Source: Henricia sp. BOLD:AAB3569 (lineage: Eukaryota; Echinodermata; Asteroidea; Spinulosida; Echinasteridae). Taken from it: 64,000 nt of DNA. The notes below the pieces were generated by a model that saw only the letters and a list, made by a program, of their open reading frames with translations, did no database searches and had not been told where the DNA came from. How positions within the stretch are numbered: position 1 is the first letter of the stretch; the number at the start of each line of letters is the position of its first letter. Positions 34,801 to 47,294 of this stretch are shown here, one piece after another. Where the stretch lies: contig JBBELK010000304.1 of NCBI GenBank assembly GCA_037783545.1, forward strand, positions 80,697 to 144,696, read 5' to 3'. A program made the translations under genes and the position numbers.

Positions 34801-37800
34801 AAAACGGAGCTCGGCTGCGTGGTTATTCCCCTAACCGTGGCTGTTGGGACACCCTGCGCCGCGCTGGTGTACATTTGTACGGCCGTTGACTCACCCCAGA
34901 TTGTGACGGGAATTAGGTCAAAGTGTGTCCCAAATGCCGGCAAATTTGGAAATCAAGGAATTTTCCAACCAACTTCAAATTTTGCATGCTCCAAACTGTA
35001 TATATTCCGCACTTGTCATGCAAAATTGACAGATTTTCGCTGGGAAATGACGGAGAAATTTCAGAGTTTAGAGAAAACGGAGCTCGGCTGCGTGGTTATT
35101 CCCCTAACCGTGGCTGTTGGGACACCCTGCGCCGCGCTGGTGTACATTTGTACGGCCGTTGACTCACCCCAGATTGTGACGGGAATTAGGTCAAAGTGTG
35201 TCCCAAATGCCGGCAAATTTGGAAATCAAGGAATTTTCCAACCAACTTCAAATTTTGCATGCTCCAAACTGTATATATTCCGCACTTGTCATGCAAAATT
35301 GACAGATTTTCGCTGGGAAATGACTGAGAAATTTCAGAGTTTAGGGAAAACGGAGCTCGGCTGCGTGGTTATTCCCCTAACCGTGGCTGTTGGGACACCC
35401 TGCGCCGCGCTGGTGTACATTTGTACGGCCGTTGACTCACCCCAGATTGTGACGAGAAAAAAGGTCAAAGTGTGTCCCAAATGCCGGCAAATTTGGAAAT
35501 CAAGGAATTTTCCAACCAACTTCAAATTTTGCATGCTCCAAACTGTATATATTCCGCACTTGTCATGCAAAATTGACAGATTTTCGCTGGGAAATGACGG
35601 AGAAATTTCAGAGTTTAGGGAAAACGGAGCTCGGCTGCGTGGTTATTCCCCTAACCGTGGCTGTTGGGACACCCTGCGCATGCGCCGCGCTGGTGTACAT
35701 TTGTACGGCCGTTGACCCACCCCAGATTGTGACGGGAATTAGGTCAAAGTGTGTCCCAAATGCCGGCAAATTTGGAAATCAAGGAAATTTTCAACCAACT
35801 TCAAATTTTGCATGCTCCAAACTGTATATATTCCGCACTTGTCATGCAAAATTGACAGATTTTCGCTGGGAAATGACGGAGAAATTTCAGAGTTTAGGGA
35901 AAACGGAGCTCGGCTGCGTGGTTATTCCCCTAACCGTGGCTGTTGGGACACCCTGCGCATGCGCCGCGCTGGTGTACATTTGTACGGCCGTTGACTCACC
36001 CCAGATTGTGACGGGAATTAGGTCAAAGTGTGTCCCAAATGCCGGCAAATTTGGAAATCAAGGAATTTTCCAACCAACTTAAAATTTTGCATGCTCCAAA
36101 CTGTATATATTCCGCACTTGTCATGCAAAATTGACAGATTTTCGCTGGGAAATGACGGAGAAATTTCAGAGTTTAGAGAAAACGGAGCTCGGCTGCGTGG
36201 TTATTCCCCTAACCGTGGCTGTTGGGACACCCTGCGCCGCGCTGGTGTACATTTGTACGGCCGTTGACTCACCCGAGATTGTGACGGGAATTAGGTCAAA
36301 GTGTGTCCCAAATGCCGGCAAATTTGGAAATCAAGGAATTTTCCAACCAACTTCAAATTTTGCATGCTCCAAACTGTATATATTCCGCACTTGTCATGCA
36401 AAATTGACAGATTTTCGCTGGGAAATGACGGAGAAATTTCAGAGTTTAGGGAAAACGGAGCTCGGCTGCGTTGTTATTCCCCTAACCGTGGCTGTTGGGA
36501 CACCCTGCACCGCGCTGGTGTACATTTGTACGGCCGTTGACTCACCCCAGATTGTGACGGGAATTAGGTCAAAGTGTGTCCCAAATGCCGGCAAATTTGG
36601 AAATCAAGGAATTTTCCAACCAACTTCAAATTTTGCATGCTCCAAACTGTATATATTCCGCACTTGTCATGCAAAATTGACAGATTTTCGCTGGGAAATG
36701 ACGGAGAAATTTCAGAGTTTAGGGAAAACGGAGCTCGGCTGCGTTGTTATTCCCCTAAACGTGGCTGTTGGGACACCCTGCGCCGCGCTGGTGTACATTT
36801 GTACGGCCGTTGACTCACCCCAGATTGTGACGGGAATTAGGTCAAAGTGTGTCCCAAATGCCGGCAAATTTGGAAATCAAGGAATTTTCCAACCAACTTC
36901 AAATTTTGCATGCTCCAAACTGTATATATTCCGCACTTGTCATGCAAAATTGACAGATTTTCGCTGGGAAATGACGGAGAAATTTCAGAGTTTAGGGAAA
37001 ACGGAGCTCGGCTGCGTGGTTATTCCCCTAACCGTGGCTGTTGGGACACCCTGCGCATGCGCCGCGCTGGTGTACATTTGTACGGCCGTTGACTCACCCC
37101 AGATTGTGACGGGAATTAGGTCAAAGTGTGTCCCAAATGCCGACAAATTTGGAAATCAAGGAATTTTCCAACCAACTTCAAATTTTGCATGCTCCAAACT
37201 GTATATATTCCGCACTTGTCATGCAAAATTGACAGATTTTCGCTGGGAAATGACGGAGAAATTTCAGAGTTTAGGGAAAACGGAGCTCGGCTGCGTGGTT
37301 ATTCCCCTAACCGTGGCTGTTGGGACACCCTGCGCATGCGCCGCGCTGGTGTACATTTGTACGGCCGTTGACTCACCCCAGATTGTGACGGGAATTAGGT
37401 CAAAGTGTGTCCCAAATGCCGGCAAATTTGGAAATCAAGGAATTTTCCAACCAACTTCAAATTTTGCATGCTCCAAACTGTATATATTCCGCACTTGTCA
37501 TGCAAAATTGACAGATTTTCGCTGGGAAATGACTGAGAAATTTCAGAGTTTAGGGAAAACGGAGCTCGGCTGCGTGGTTATTCCCCTAACCGTGGCTGTT
37601 GGGACACCCTGCGCCGCGCTGGTGTACATTTGTACGGCCGTTGACTCACCCCAGATTGTGACGAGAAAAAAGGTCAAAGTGTGTCCCAAATGCCGGCAAA
37701 TTTGGAAATCAAGGAATTTTCCAACCAACTTCAAATTTTGCATGCTCCAAACTGTATATATTCCGCACTTGTCATGCAAAATTGACAGATTTTCGCTGGG

Positions 37801-38612
37801 AAATGACGGAGAAATTTCAGAGTTTAGGGAAAACGGAGCTCGGCTGCGTGGTTATTCCCCTAACCGTGGCTGTTGGGACACCCTGCGCCGCGCTGGTGTA
37901 CATTTGTACGGCCGTTGACTCAACCCAGATTGTGACGGGAATTAGGTCAAAGTGTGTCCCAAATGCCGGCAAATTTGGAAATCAAGGAATTTTCCAACCA
38001 ACTTCAAATTTTGCATGCTCCAAACTGTATATATTCCGCACTTGTCATGCAAAATTGACAGATTTTCGCTGGGAAATGACGGAGAAATTTCAGAGTTTAG
38101 GGAAAACGGAGCTCGGCTGCGTGGTTATTCCCCTAACCGTGGCTGTTGGGACACCCTGCACATGCGCCGCGCTGGTGTACATTTGTACGGCCGTTGACTC
38201 ACCCCAGATTGTGACGGGAATTAGGTCAAAGTGTGTCCCAAATGCCGGCAAATTTGGAAATCAAGGAAATTTTCAACCAACTTCAAATTTTGCATGCTCC
38301 AAACTGTATATATTCCGCACTTGTCATGCAAAATTGACAGATTTTGGCTGGGAAATGACGGAGAAATTTCAGAGTTTAGGGAAAACGGAGCTCGGCTGCG
38401 TGGTTATTCCCCTAACCGTGGCTGTTGGGACACCCTGCGCATGCGCCGCGCTGGTGTACATTTGTACGGCCGTTGACTCACCCCAGATTGTGACGGGAAT
38501 TAGGTCAAAGTGTGTCCCAAATGCCTGCAAATTTGGAAATCAAGGAATTTTCCAACCAACTTAAAATTTTGCATGCTCCAAACTGTATATATTCCGCACT
38601 TGTCATGCAAAA

Positions 38613-41225
38613 TTGACAGATTTTCGCTGGGAAATGACGGAGAAATTTCAGAGTTTAGAGAAAACGGAGCTCGGCTGCGTGGTTATTCCCCTAACCGTGG
38701 CTGTTGGGACACCCTGCGCCGCGCTGGTGTACATTTGTACGGCCGTTGACTCACCCGAGATTGTGACGGGAATTAGGTCAAAGTGTGTCCCAAATGCCGG
38801 CAAATTTGGAAATCAAGGAATTTTCCAACCAACTTCAAATTTTGCATGCTCCAAACTGTATATATTCCGCACTTGTCATGCAAAATTGACAGATTTTCGC
38901 TGGGAAATGACGGAGAAATTTCAGAGTTTAGGGAAAACGGAGCTCGGCTGCGTTGTTATTCCCCTAACCGTGGCTGTTGGGACACCCTGCGCCGCGCTGG
39001 TGTACATTTGTACGGCCGTTGACTCACCCCAGATTGTGACGGGAATTAGGTCAAAGTGTGTCCCAAATGCCGGCAAATTTGGAAATCAAGGAATTTTCCA
39101 ACCAACTTCAAATTTTGCATGCTCCAAACTGTATATATTCCGCACTTGTCATGCAACATTGACAGATTTTCGTTGGGAAATGACGGAGAAATTTCAGAGT
39201 TTAGGGAAAACGGAGCTCGGCTGCATGGTTATTCCCCTAACCGTGGCTGTTGGGACACCCTGCGCATGCGCCGCGCTGGTGTACATTTGTACGGCCGTTG
39301 ACTCACCCCAGATTGTGACGGGAATTAGGTCAAAGTGTGTCCCAAATGCCGACAAATTTGGAAATCAAGGAATTTTCCAACCAACTTCAAATTTTGCATG
39401 CTCCAAACTGTATATATTCCGCACTTGTCATGCAAAATTGACAGATTTTCGCTGGGAAATGACGGAGAAATTTCAGAGTTTAGAGAAAACGGAGCTCGGC
39501 TGCGTGGTTATTCCCCTAACCGTGGCTGTTGGGACACCCTGCGCTGCGCTGGTGTACATTTGTACGGCCGTTGACTCACCCGAGATTGTGACGGGAATTA
39601 GGTCAAAGTGTGTCCCAAATGCCGGCAAATTTGGAAATCAAGGAATTTTCCAACCAACTTCAAATTTTGCATGCTCCAAACTGTATATATTCCGCACTTG
39701 TCATGCAAAATTGACAGATTTTCGCTGGGAAATGACGGAGAAATTTCAGAGTTTAGGGAAAACGGAATTCGGCTGCGTTGTTATTCCCCTAACCGTGGCT
39801 GTTGGGACACCCTGCGCCGCGCTGGTGTACATTTGTACGGCCGTTGACTCACCCCAGATTGTGACGGGAATTAGGTCAAAGTGTGTCCCAAATGCCGGCA
39901 AATTTGGAAATCAAGGAATTTTCCAACCAACTTCAAATTTTGCATGCTCCAAACTGTATATATTCCGCACTTGTCATGCAACATTGACAGATTTTCGTTG
40001 GGAAATGACGGAGAAATTTCAGAGTTTAGGGAAAACGGAGCTCGGCTGCATGGTTATTCCCCTAACCGTGGCTGTTGGGACACCCTGCGCATGCGCCGCG
40101 CTGGTGTACATTTGTACGGCCGTTGACTCACCCCAGATTGTGACGGGAATTAGGTCAAAGTGTGTCCCAAATGCCGACAAATTTGGAAATCAAGGAATTT
40201 TCCAACCAACTTCAAATTTTGCATGCTCCAAACTGTATATATTCCGCACTTGTCATGCAAAATTGACAGATTTTCGCTGGGAAATGACGGAGAAATTTCA
40301 GAGTTTAGAGAAAACGGAGCTCGGCTGCGTGGTTATTCCCCTAACCGTGGCTGTTGGGACACCCTGCGCCGCGCTGGTGTACATTTGTACGGCCGTTGAC
40401 TCACCCCAGATTGTGACGGGAATTAGGTCAAAGTGTGTCCCAAATGCCGGCAAATTTGGAAATCAAGGAATTTTCCAACCAACTTCAAATTTTGCATGCT
40501 CCAAACTGTATATATTCCGCACTTGTCATGCAAAATTGACAGATTTTCGCTGGGAAATGACGGAGAAATTTCAGAGTTTAGAGAAAACGGAGCTCGGCTG
40601 CGTGGTTATTCCCCTAACCGTGGCTGTTGGGACACCCTGCGCCGCGCTGGTGTACATTTGTACGGCCGTTGACTCACCCCAGATTGTGACGGGAATTAGG
40701 TCAAAGTGTGTCCCAAATGCCGGCAAATTTGGAAATCAAGGAATTTTCCAACCAACTTCAAATTTTGCATGCTCCAAACTGTATATATTCCGCACTTGTC
40801 ATGCAAAATTGACAGATTTTCGCTGGGAAATGACTGAGAAATTTCAGAGTTTAGGGAAAACGGAGCTCGGCTGCGTGGTTATTCCCCTAACCGTGGCTGT
40901 TGGGACACCCTGCGCCGCGCTGGTGTACATTTGTACGGCCGTTGACTCACCCCAGATTGTGACGAGAAAAAAGGTCAAAGTGTGTCCCAAATGCCGGCAA
41001 ATTTGGAAATCAAGGAATTTTCCAACCAACTTCAAATTTTGCATGCTCCAAACTGTATATATTCCGCACTTGTCATGCAAAATTGACAGATTTTCGCTGG
41101 GAAATGACGGAGAAATTTCAGAGTTTAGGGAAAACGGAGCTCGGCTGCGTGGTTATTCCCCTAACCGTGGCTGTTGGGACACCCTGCGCATGCGCCGCGC
41201 TGGTGTACATTTGTACGGCCGTTGA
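38613..41225 (+). other. 870-codon frame open across satellite units, probably not a gene
   Basis: Because 273 and 279 are multiples of three and one frame of the unit lacks a stop, nine to ten units in a row read as one open frame (repeat motif RSKCVPNAGKFGNQG, 91 or 93 residues). The same frame recurs at 44682-47294. Starts and ends depend only on chance variants: the TTAAAATT unit upstream supplies the preceding stop, and the oligo-A unit shifts the frame into a stop. No signal peptide, known domain or promoter is evident. The frame is cysteine-rich but shows no codon-position bias in the variants I compared. I regard it as a by-product of unit length. Confidence 0.75.
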
Positions 41226-44200
41226 CCCACCCCAGATTGTGACGGGAATTAGGTCAAAGTGTGTCCCAAATGCCGGCAAATTTGGAAATCAAGGAAATTT
41301 TCAACCAACTTCAAATTTTGCATGCTCCAAACTGTATATATTCCGCACTTGTCATGCAAAATTGACAGATTTTCGCTGGGAAATGACGGAGAAATTTCAG
41401 AGTTTAGGGAAAACGGAGCTCGGCTGCGTGGTTATTCCCCTAACCGTGGCTGTTGGGACACCCTGCGCATGCGCCGCGCTGGTGTACATTTGTACGGCCG
41501 TTGACTCACCCCAGATTGTGACGGGAATTAGGTCAAAGTGTGTCCCAAATGCCGGCAAATTTGGAAATCAAGGAATTTTCCAACCAACTTCAAATTTTGC
41601 ATGCTCCAAACTGTATATATTCCGCACTTGTCATGCAAAATTGACAGATTTTCGCTGGGAAATGACGGAGAAATTTCAGAGTTTAGGGAAAACGGAGCTC
41701 GGCTGCGTTGTTATTCCCCTAACCGTGGCTGTTGGGACACCCTGCACCGCGCTGGTGTACATTTGTACGGCCGTTGACTCACCCCAGATTGTGACGGGAA
41801 TTAGGTCAAAGTGTGTCCCAAATGCCGGCAAATTTGGAAATCAAGGAATTTTCCAACCAACTTCAAATTTTGCATGCTCCAAACTGTATATATTCCGCAC
41901 TTGTCATGCAAAATTGACAGATTTTCGCTGGGAAATGACGGAGAAATTTCAGAGTTTAGGGAAAACGGAGCTCGGCTGCGTTGTTATTCCCCTAAACGTG
42001 GCTGTTGGGACACCCTGCGCCGCGCTGGTGTACATTTGTACGGCCGTTGACTCACCCCAGATTGTGACGGGAATTAGGTCAAAGTGTGTCCCAAATGCCG
42101 GCAAATTTGGAAATCAAGGAATTTTCCAACCAACTTCAAATTTTGCATGCTCCAAACTGTATATATTCCGCACTTGTCATGCAAAATTGACAGATTTTCG
42201 CTGGGAAATGACGGAGAAATTTCAGAGTTTAGGGAAAACGGAGCTCGGCTGCGTGGTTATTCCCCTAACCGTGGCTGTTGGGACACCCTGCGCATGCGCC
42301 GCGCTGGTGTACATTTGTACGGCCGTTGACTCACCCCAGATTGTGACGGGAATTAGGTCAAAGTGTGTCCCAAATGCCGACAAATTTGGAAATCAAGGAA
42401 TTTTCCAACCAACTTCAAATTTTGCATGCTCCAAACTGTATATATTCCGCACTTGTCATGCAAAATTGACAGATTTTCGCTGGGAAATGACGGAGAAATT
42501 TCAGAGTTTAGGGAAAACGGAGCTCGGCTGCGTGGTTATTCCCCTAACCGTGGCTGTTGGGACACCCTGCGCATGCGCCGCGCTGGTGTACATTTGTACG
42601 GCCGTTGACTCACCCCAGATTGTGACGGGAATTAGGTCAAAGTGTGTCCCAAATGCCGGCAAATTTGGAAATCAAGGAATTTTCCAACCAACTTCAAATT
42701 TTGCATGCTCCAAACTGTATATATTCCGCACTTGTCATGCAAAATTGACAGATTTTCGCTGGGAAATGACTGAGAAATTTCAGAGTTTAGGGAAAACGGA
42801 GCTCGGCTGCGTGGTTATTCCCCTAACCGTGGCTGTTGGGACACCCTGCGCCGCGCTGGTGTACATTTGTACGGCCGTTGACTCACCCCAGATTGTGACG
42901 AGAAAAAAGGTCAAAGTGTGTCCCAAATGCCGGCAAATTTGGAAATCAAGGAATTTTCCAACCAACTTCAAATTTTGCATGCTCCAAACTGTATATATTC
43001 CGCACTTGTCATGCAAAATTGACAGATTTTCGCTGGGAAATGACGGAGAAATTTCAGAGTTTAGGGAAAACGGAGCTCGGCTGCGTGGTTATTCCCCTAA
43101 CCGTGGCTGTTGGGACACCCTGCGCATGCGCCGCGCTGGTGTACATTTGTACGGCCGTTGACTCACCCCAGATTGTGACGGGAATTAGGTCAAAGTGTGT
43201 CCCAAATGCCGACAAATTTGGAAATCAAGGAATTTTCCAACCAACTTCAAATTTTGCATGCTCCAAACTGTATATATTCCGCACTTGTCATGCAAAATTG
43301 ACAGATTTTCGCTGGGAAATGACGGAGAAATTTCAGAGTTTAGGGAAAACGGAGCTCGGCTGCGTGGTTATTCCCCTAACCGTGGCTGTTGGGACACCCT
43401 GCGCATGCGCCGCGCTGGTGTACATTTGTACGGCCGTTGACTCACCCCAGATTGTGACGGGAATTAGGTCAAAGTGTGTCCCAAATGCCGGCAAATTTGG
43501 AAATCAAGGAATTTTCCAACCAACTTCAAATTTTGCATGCTCCAAACTGTATATATTCCGCACTTGTCATGCAAAATTGACAGATTTTCGCTGGGAAATG
43601 ACTGAGAAATTTCAGAGTTTAGGGAAAACGGAGCTCGGCTGCGTGGTTATTCCCCTAACCGTGGCTGTTGGGACACCCTGCGCCGCGCTGGTGTACATTT
43701 GTACGGCCGTTGACTCACCCCAGATTGTGACGAGAAAAAAGGTCAAAGTGTGTCCCAAATGCCGGCAAATTTGGAAATCAAGGAATTTTCCAACCAACTT
43801 CAAATTTTGCATGCTCCAAACTGTATATATTCCGCACTTGTCATGCAAAATTGACAGATTTTCGCTGGGAAATGACGGAGAAATTTCAGAGTTTAGGGAA
43901 AACGGAGCTCGGCTGCGTGGTTATTCCCCTAACCGTGGCTGTTGGGACACCCTGCGCCGCGCTGGTGTACATTTGTACGGCCGTTGACTCAACCCAGATT
44001 GTGACGGGAATTAGGTCAAAGTGTGTCCCAAATGCCGGCAAATTTGGAAATCAAGGAATTTTCCAACCAACTTCAAATTTTGCATGCTCCAAACTGTATA
44101 TATTCCGCACTTGTCATGCAAAATTGACAGATTTTCGCTGGGAAATGACGGAGAAATTTCAGAGTTTAGGGAAAACGGAGCTCGGCTGCGTGGTTATTCC

Positions 44201-44681
44201 CCTAACCGTGGCTGTTGGGACACCCTGCACATGCGCCGCGCTGGTGTACATTTGTACGGCCGTTGACTCACCCCAGATTGTGACGGGAATTAGGTCAAAG
44301 TGTGTCCCAAATGCCGGCAAATTTGGAAATCAAGGAAATTTTCAACCAACTTCAAATTTTGCATGCTCCAAACTGTATATATTCCGCACTTGTCATGCAA
44401 AATTGACAGATTTTGGCTGGGAAATGACGGAGAAATTTCAGAGTTTAGGGAAAACGGAGCTCGGCTGCGTGGTTATTCCCCTAACCGTGGCTGTTGGGAC
44501 ACCCTGCGCATGCGCCGCGCTGGTGTACATTTGTACGGCCGTTGACTCACCCCAGATTGTGACGGGAATTAGGTCAAAGTGTGTCCCAAATGCCTGCAAA
44601 TTTGGAAATCAAGGAATTTTCCAACCAACTTAAAATTTTGCATGCTCCAAACTGTATATATTCCGCACTTGTCATGCAAAA

Positions 44682-47294
44682 TTGACAGATTTTCGCTGGG
44701 AAATGACGGAGAAATTTCAGAGTTTAGAGAAAACGGAGCTCGGCTGCGTGGTTATTCCCCTAACCGTGGCTGTTGGGACACCCTGCGCCGCGCTGGTGTA
44801 CATTTGTACGGCCGTTGACTCACCCGAGATTGTGACGGGAATTAGGTCAAAGTGTGTCCCAAATGCCGGCAAATTTGGAAATCAAGGAATTTTCCAACCA
44901 ACTTCAAATTTTGCATGCTCCAAACTGTATATATTCCGCACTTGTCATGCAAAATTGACAGATTTTCGCTGGGAAATGACGGAGAAATTTCAGAGTTTAG
45001 GGAAAACGGAGCTCGGCTGCGTTGTTATTCCCCTAACCGTGGCTGTTGGGACACCCTGCGCCGCGCTGGTGTACATTTGTACGGCCGTTGACTCACCCCA
45101 GATTGTGACGGGAATTAGGTCAAAGTGTGTCCCAAATGCCGGCAAATTTGGAAATCAAGGAATTTTCCAACCAACTTCAAATTTTGCATGCTCCAAACTG
45201 TATATATTCCGCACTTGTCATGCAACATTGACAGATTTTCGTTGGGAAATGACGGAGAAATTTCAGAGTTTAGGGAAAACGGAGCTCGGCTGCATGGTTA
45301 TTCCCCTAACCGTGGCTGTTGGGACACCCTGCGCATGCGCCGCGCTGGTGTACATTTGTACGGCCGTTGACTCACCCCAGATTGTGACGGGAATTAGGTC
45401 AAAGTGTGTCCCAAATGCCGACAAATTTGGAAATCAAGGAATTTTCCAACCAACTTCAAATTTTGCATGCTCCAAACTGTATATATTCCGCACTTGTCAT
45501 GCAAAATTGACAGATTTTCGCTGGGAAATGACGGAGAAATTTCAGAGTTTAGAGAAAACGGAGCTCGGCTGCGTGGTTATTCCCCTAACCGTGGCTGTTG
45601 GGACACCCTGCGCTGCGCTGGTGTACATTTGTACGGCCGTTGACTCACCCGAGATTGTGACGGGAATTAGGTCAAAGTGTGTCCCAAATGCCGGCAAATT
45701 TGGAAATCAAGGAATTTTCCAACCAACTTCAAATTTTGCATGCTCCAAACTGTATATATTCCGCACTTGTCATGCAAAATTGACAGATTTTCGCTGGGAA
45801 ATGACGGAGAAATTTCAGAGTTTAGGGAAAACGGAATTCGGCTGCGTTGTTATTCCCCTAACCGTGGCTGTTGGGACACCCTGCGCCGCGCTGGTGTACA
45901 TTTGTACGGCCGTTGACTCACCCCAGATTGTGACGGGAATTAGGTCAAAGTGTGTCCCAAATGCCGGCAAATTTGGAAATCAAGGAATTTTCCAACCAAC
46001 TTCAAATTTTGCATGCTCCAAACTGTATATATTCCGCACTTGTCATGCAACATTGACAGATTTTCGTTGGGAAATGACGGAGAAATTTCAGAGTTTAGGG
46101 AAAACGGAGCTCGGCTGCATGGTTATTCCCCTAACCGTGGCTGTTGGGACACCCTGCGCATGCGCCGCGCTGGTGTACATTTGTACGGCCGTTGACTCAC
46201 CCCAGATTGTGACGGGAATTAGGTCAAAGTGTGTCCCAAATGCCGACAAATTTGGAAATCAAGGAATTTTCCAACCAACTTCAAATTTTGCATGCTCCAA
46301 ACTGTATATATTCCGCACTTGTCATGCAAAATTGACAGATTTTCGCTGGGAAATGACGGAGAAATTTCAGAGTTTAGAGAAAACGGAGCTCGGCTGCGTG
46401 GTTATTCCCCTAACCGTGGCTGTTGGGACACCCTGCGCCGCGCTGGTGTACATTTGTACGGCCGTTGACTCACCCCAGATTGTGACGGGAATTAGGTCAA
46501 AGTGTGTCCCAAATGCCGGCAAATTTGGAAATCAAGGAATTTTCCAACCAACTTCAAATTTTGCATGCTCCAAACTGTATATATTCCGCACTTGTCATGC
46601 AAAATTGACAGATTTTCGCTGGGAAATGACGGAGAAATTTCAGAGTTTAGAGAAAACGGAGCTCGGCTGCGTGGTTATTCCCCTAACCGTGGCTGTTGGG
46701 ACACCCTGCGCCGCGCTGGTGTACATTTGTACGGCCGTTGACTCACCCCAGATTGTGACGGGAATTAGGTCAAAGTGTGTCCCAAATGCCGGCAAATTTG
46801 GAAATCAAGGAATTTTCCAACCAACTTCAAATTTTGCATGCTCCAAACTGTATATATTCCGCACTTGTCATGCAAAATTGACAGATTTTCGCTGGGAAAT
46901 GACTGAGAAATTTCAGAGTTTAGGGAAAACGGAGCTCGGCTGCGTGGTTATTCCCCTAACCGTGGCTGTTGGGACACCCTGCGCCGCGCTGGTGTACATT
47001 TGTACGGCCGTTGACTCACCCCAGATTGTGACGAGAAAAAAGGTCAAAGTGTGTCCCAAATGCCGGCAAATTTGGAAATCAAGGAATTTTCCAACCAACT
47101 TCAAATTTTGCATGCTCCAAACTGTATATATTCCGCACTTGTCATGCAAAATTGACAGATTTTCGCTGGGAAATGACGGAGAAATTTCAGAGTTTAGGGA
47201 AAACGGAGCTCGGCTGCGTGGTTATTCCCCTAACCGTGGCTGTTGGGACACCCTGCGCATGCGCCGCGCTGGTGTACATTTGTACGGCCGTTGA
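44682..47294 (+). other. Second copy of the 870-codon satellite frame
   Basis: Duplicate of the frame at 38613-41225, 6069 bp away, carried by the higher-order repeat. It appears identical in translation. The same caution applies: it follows from unit length and is not supported as a gene. Confidence 0.75.
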
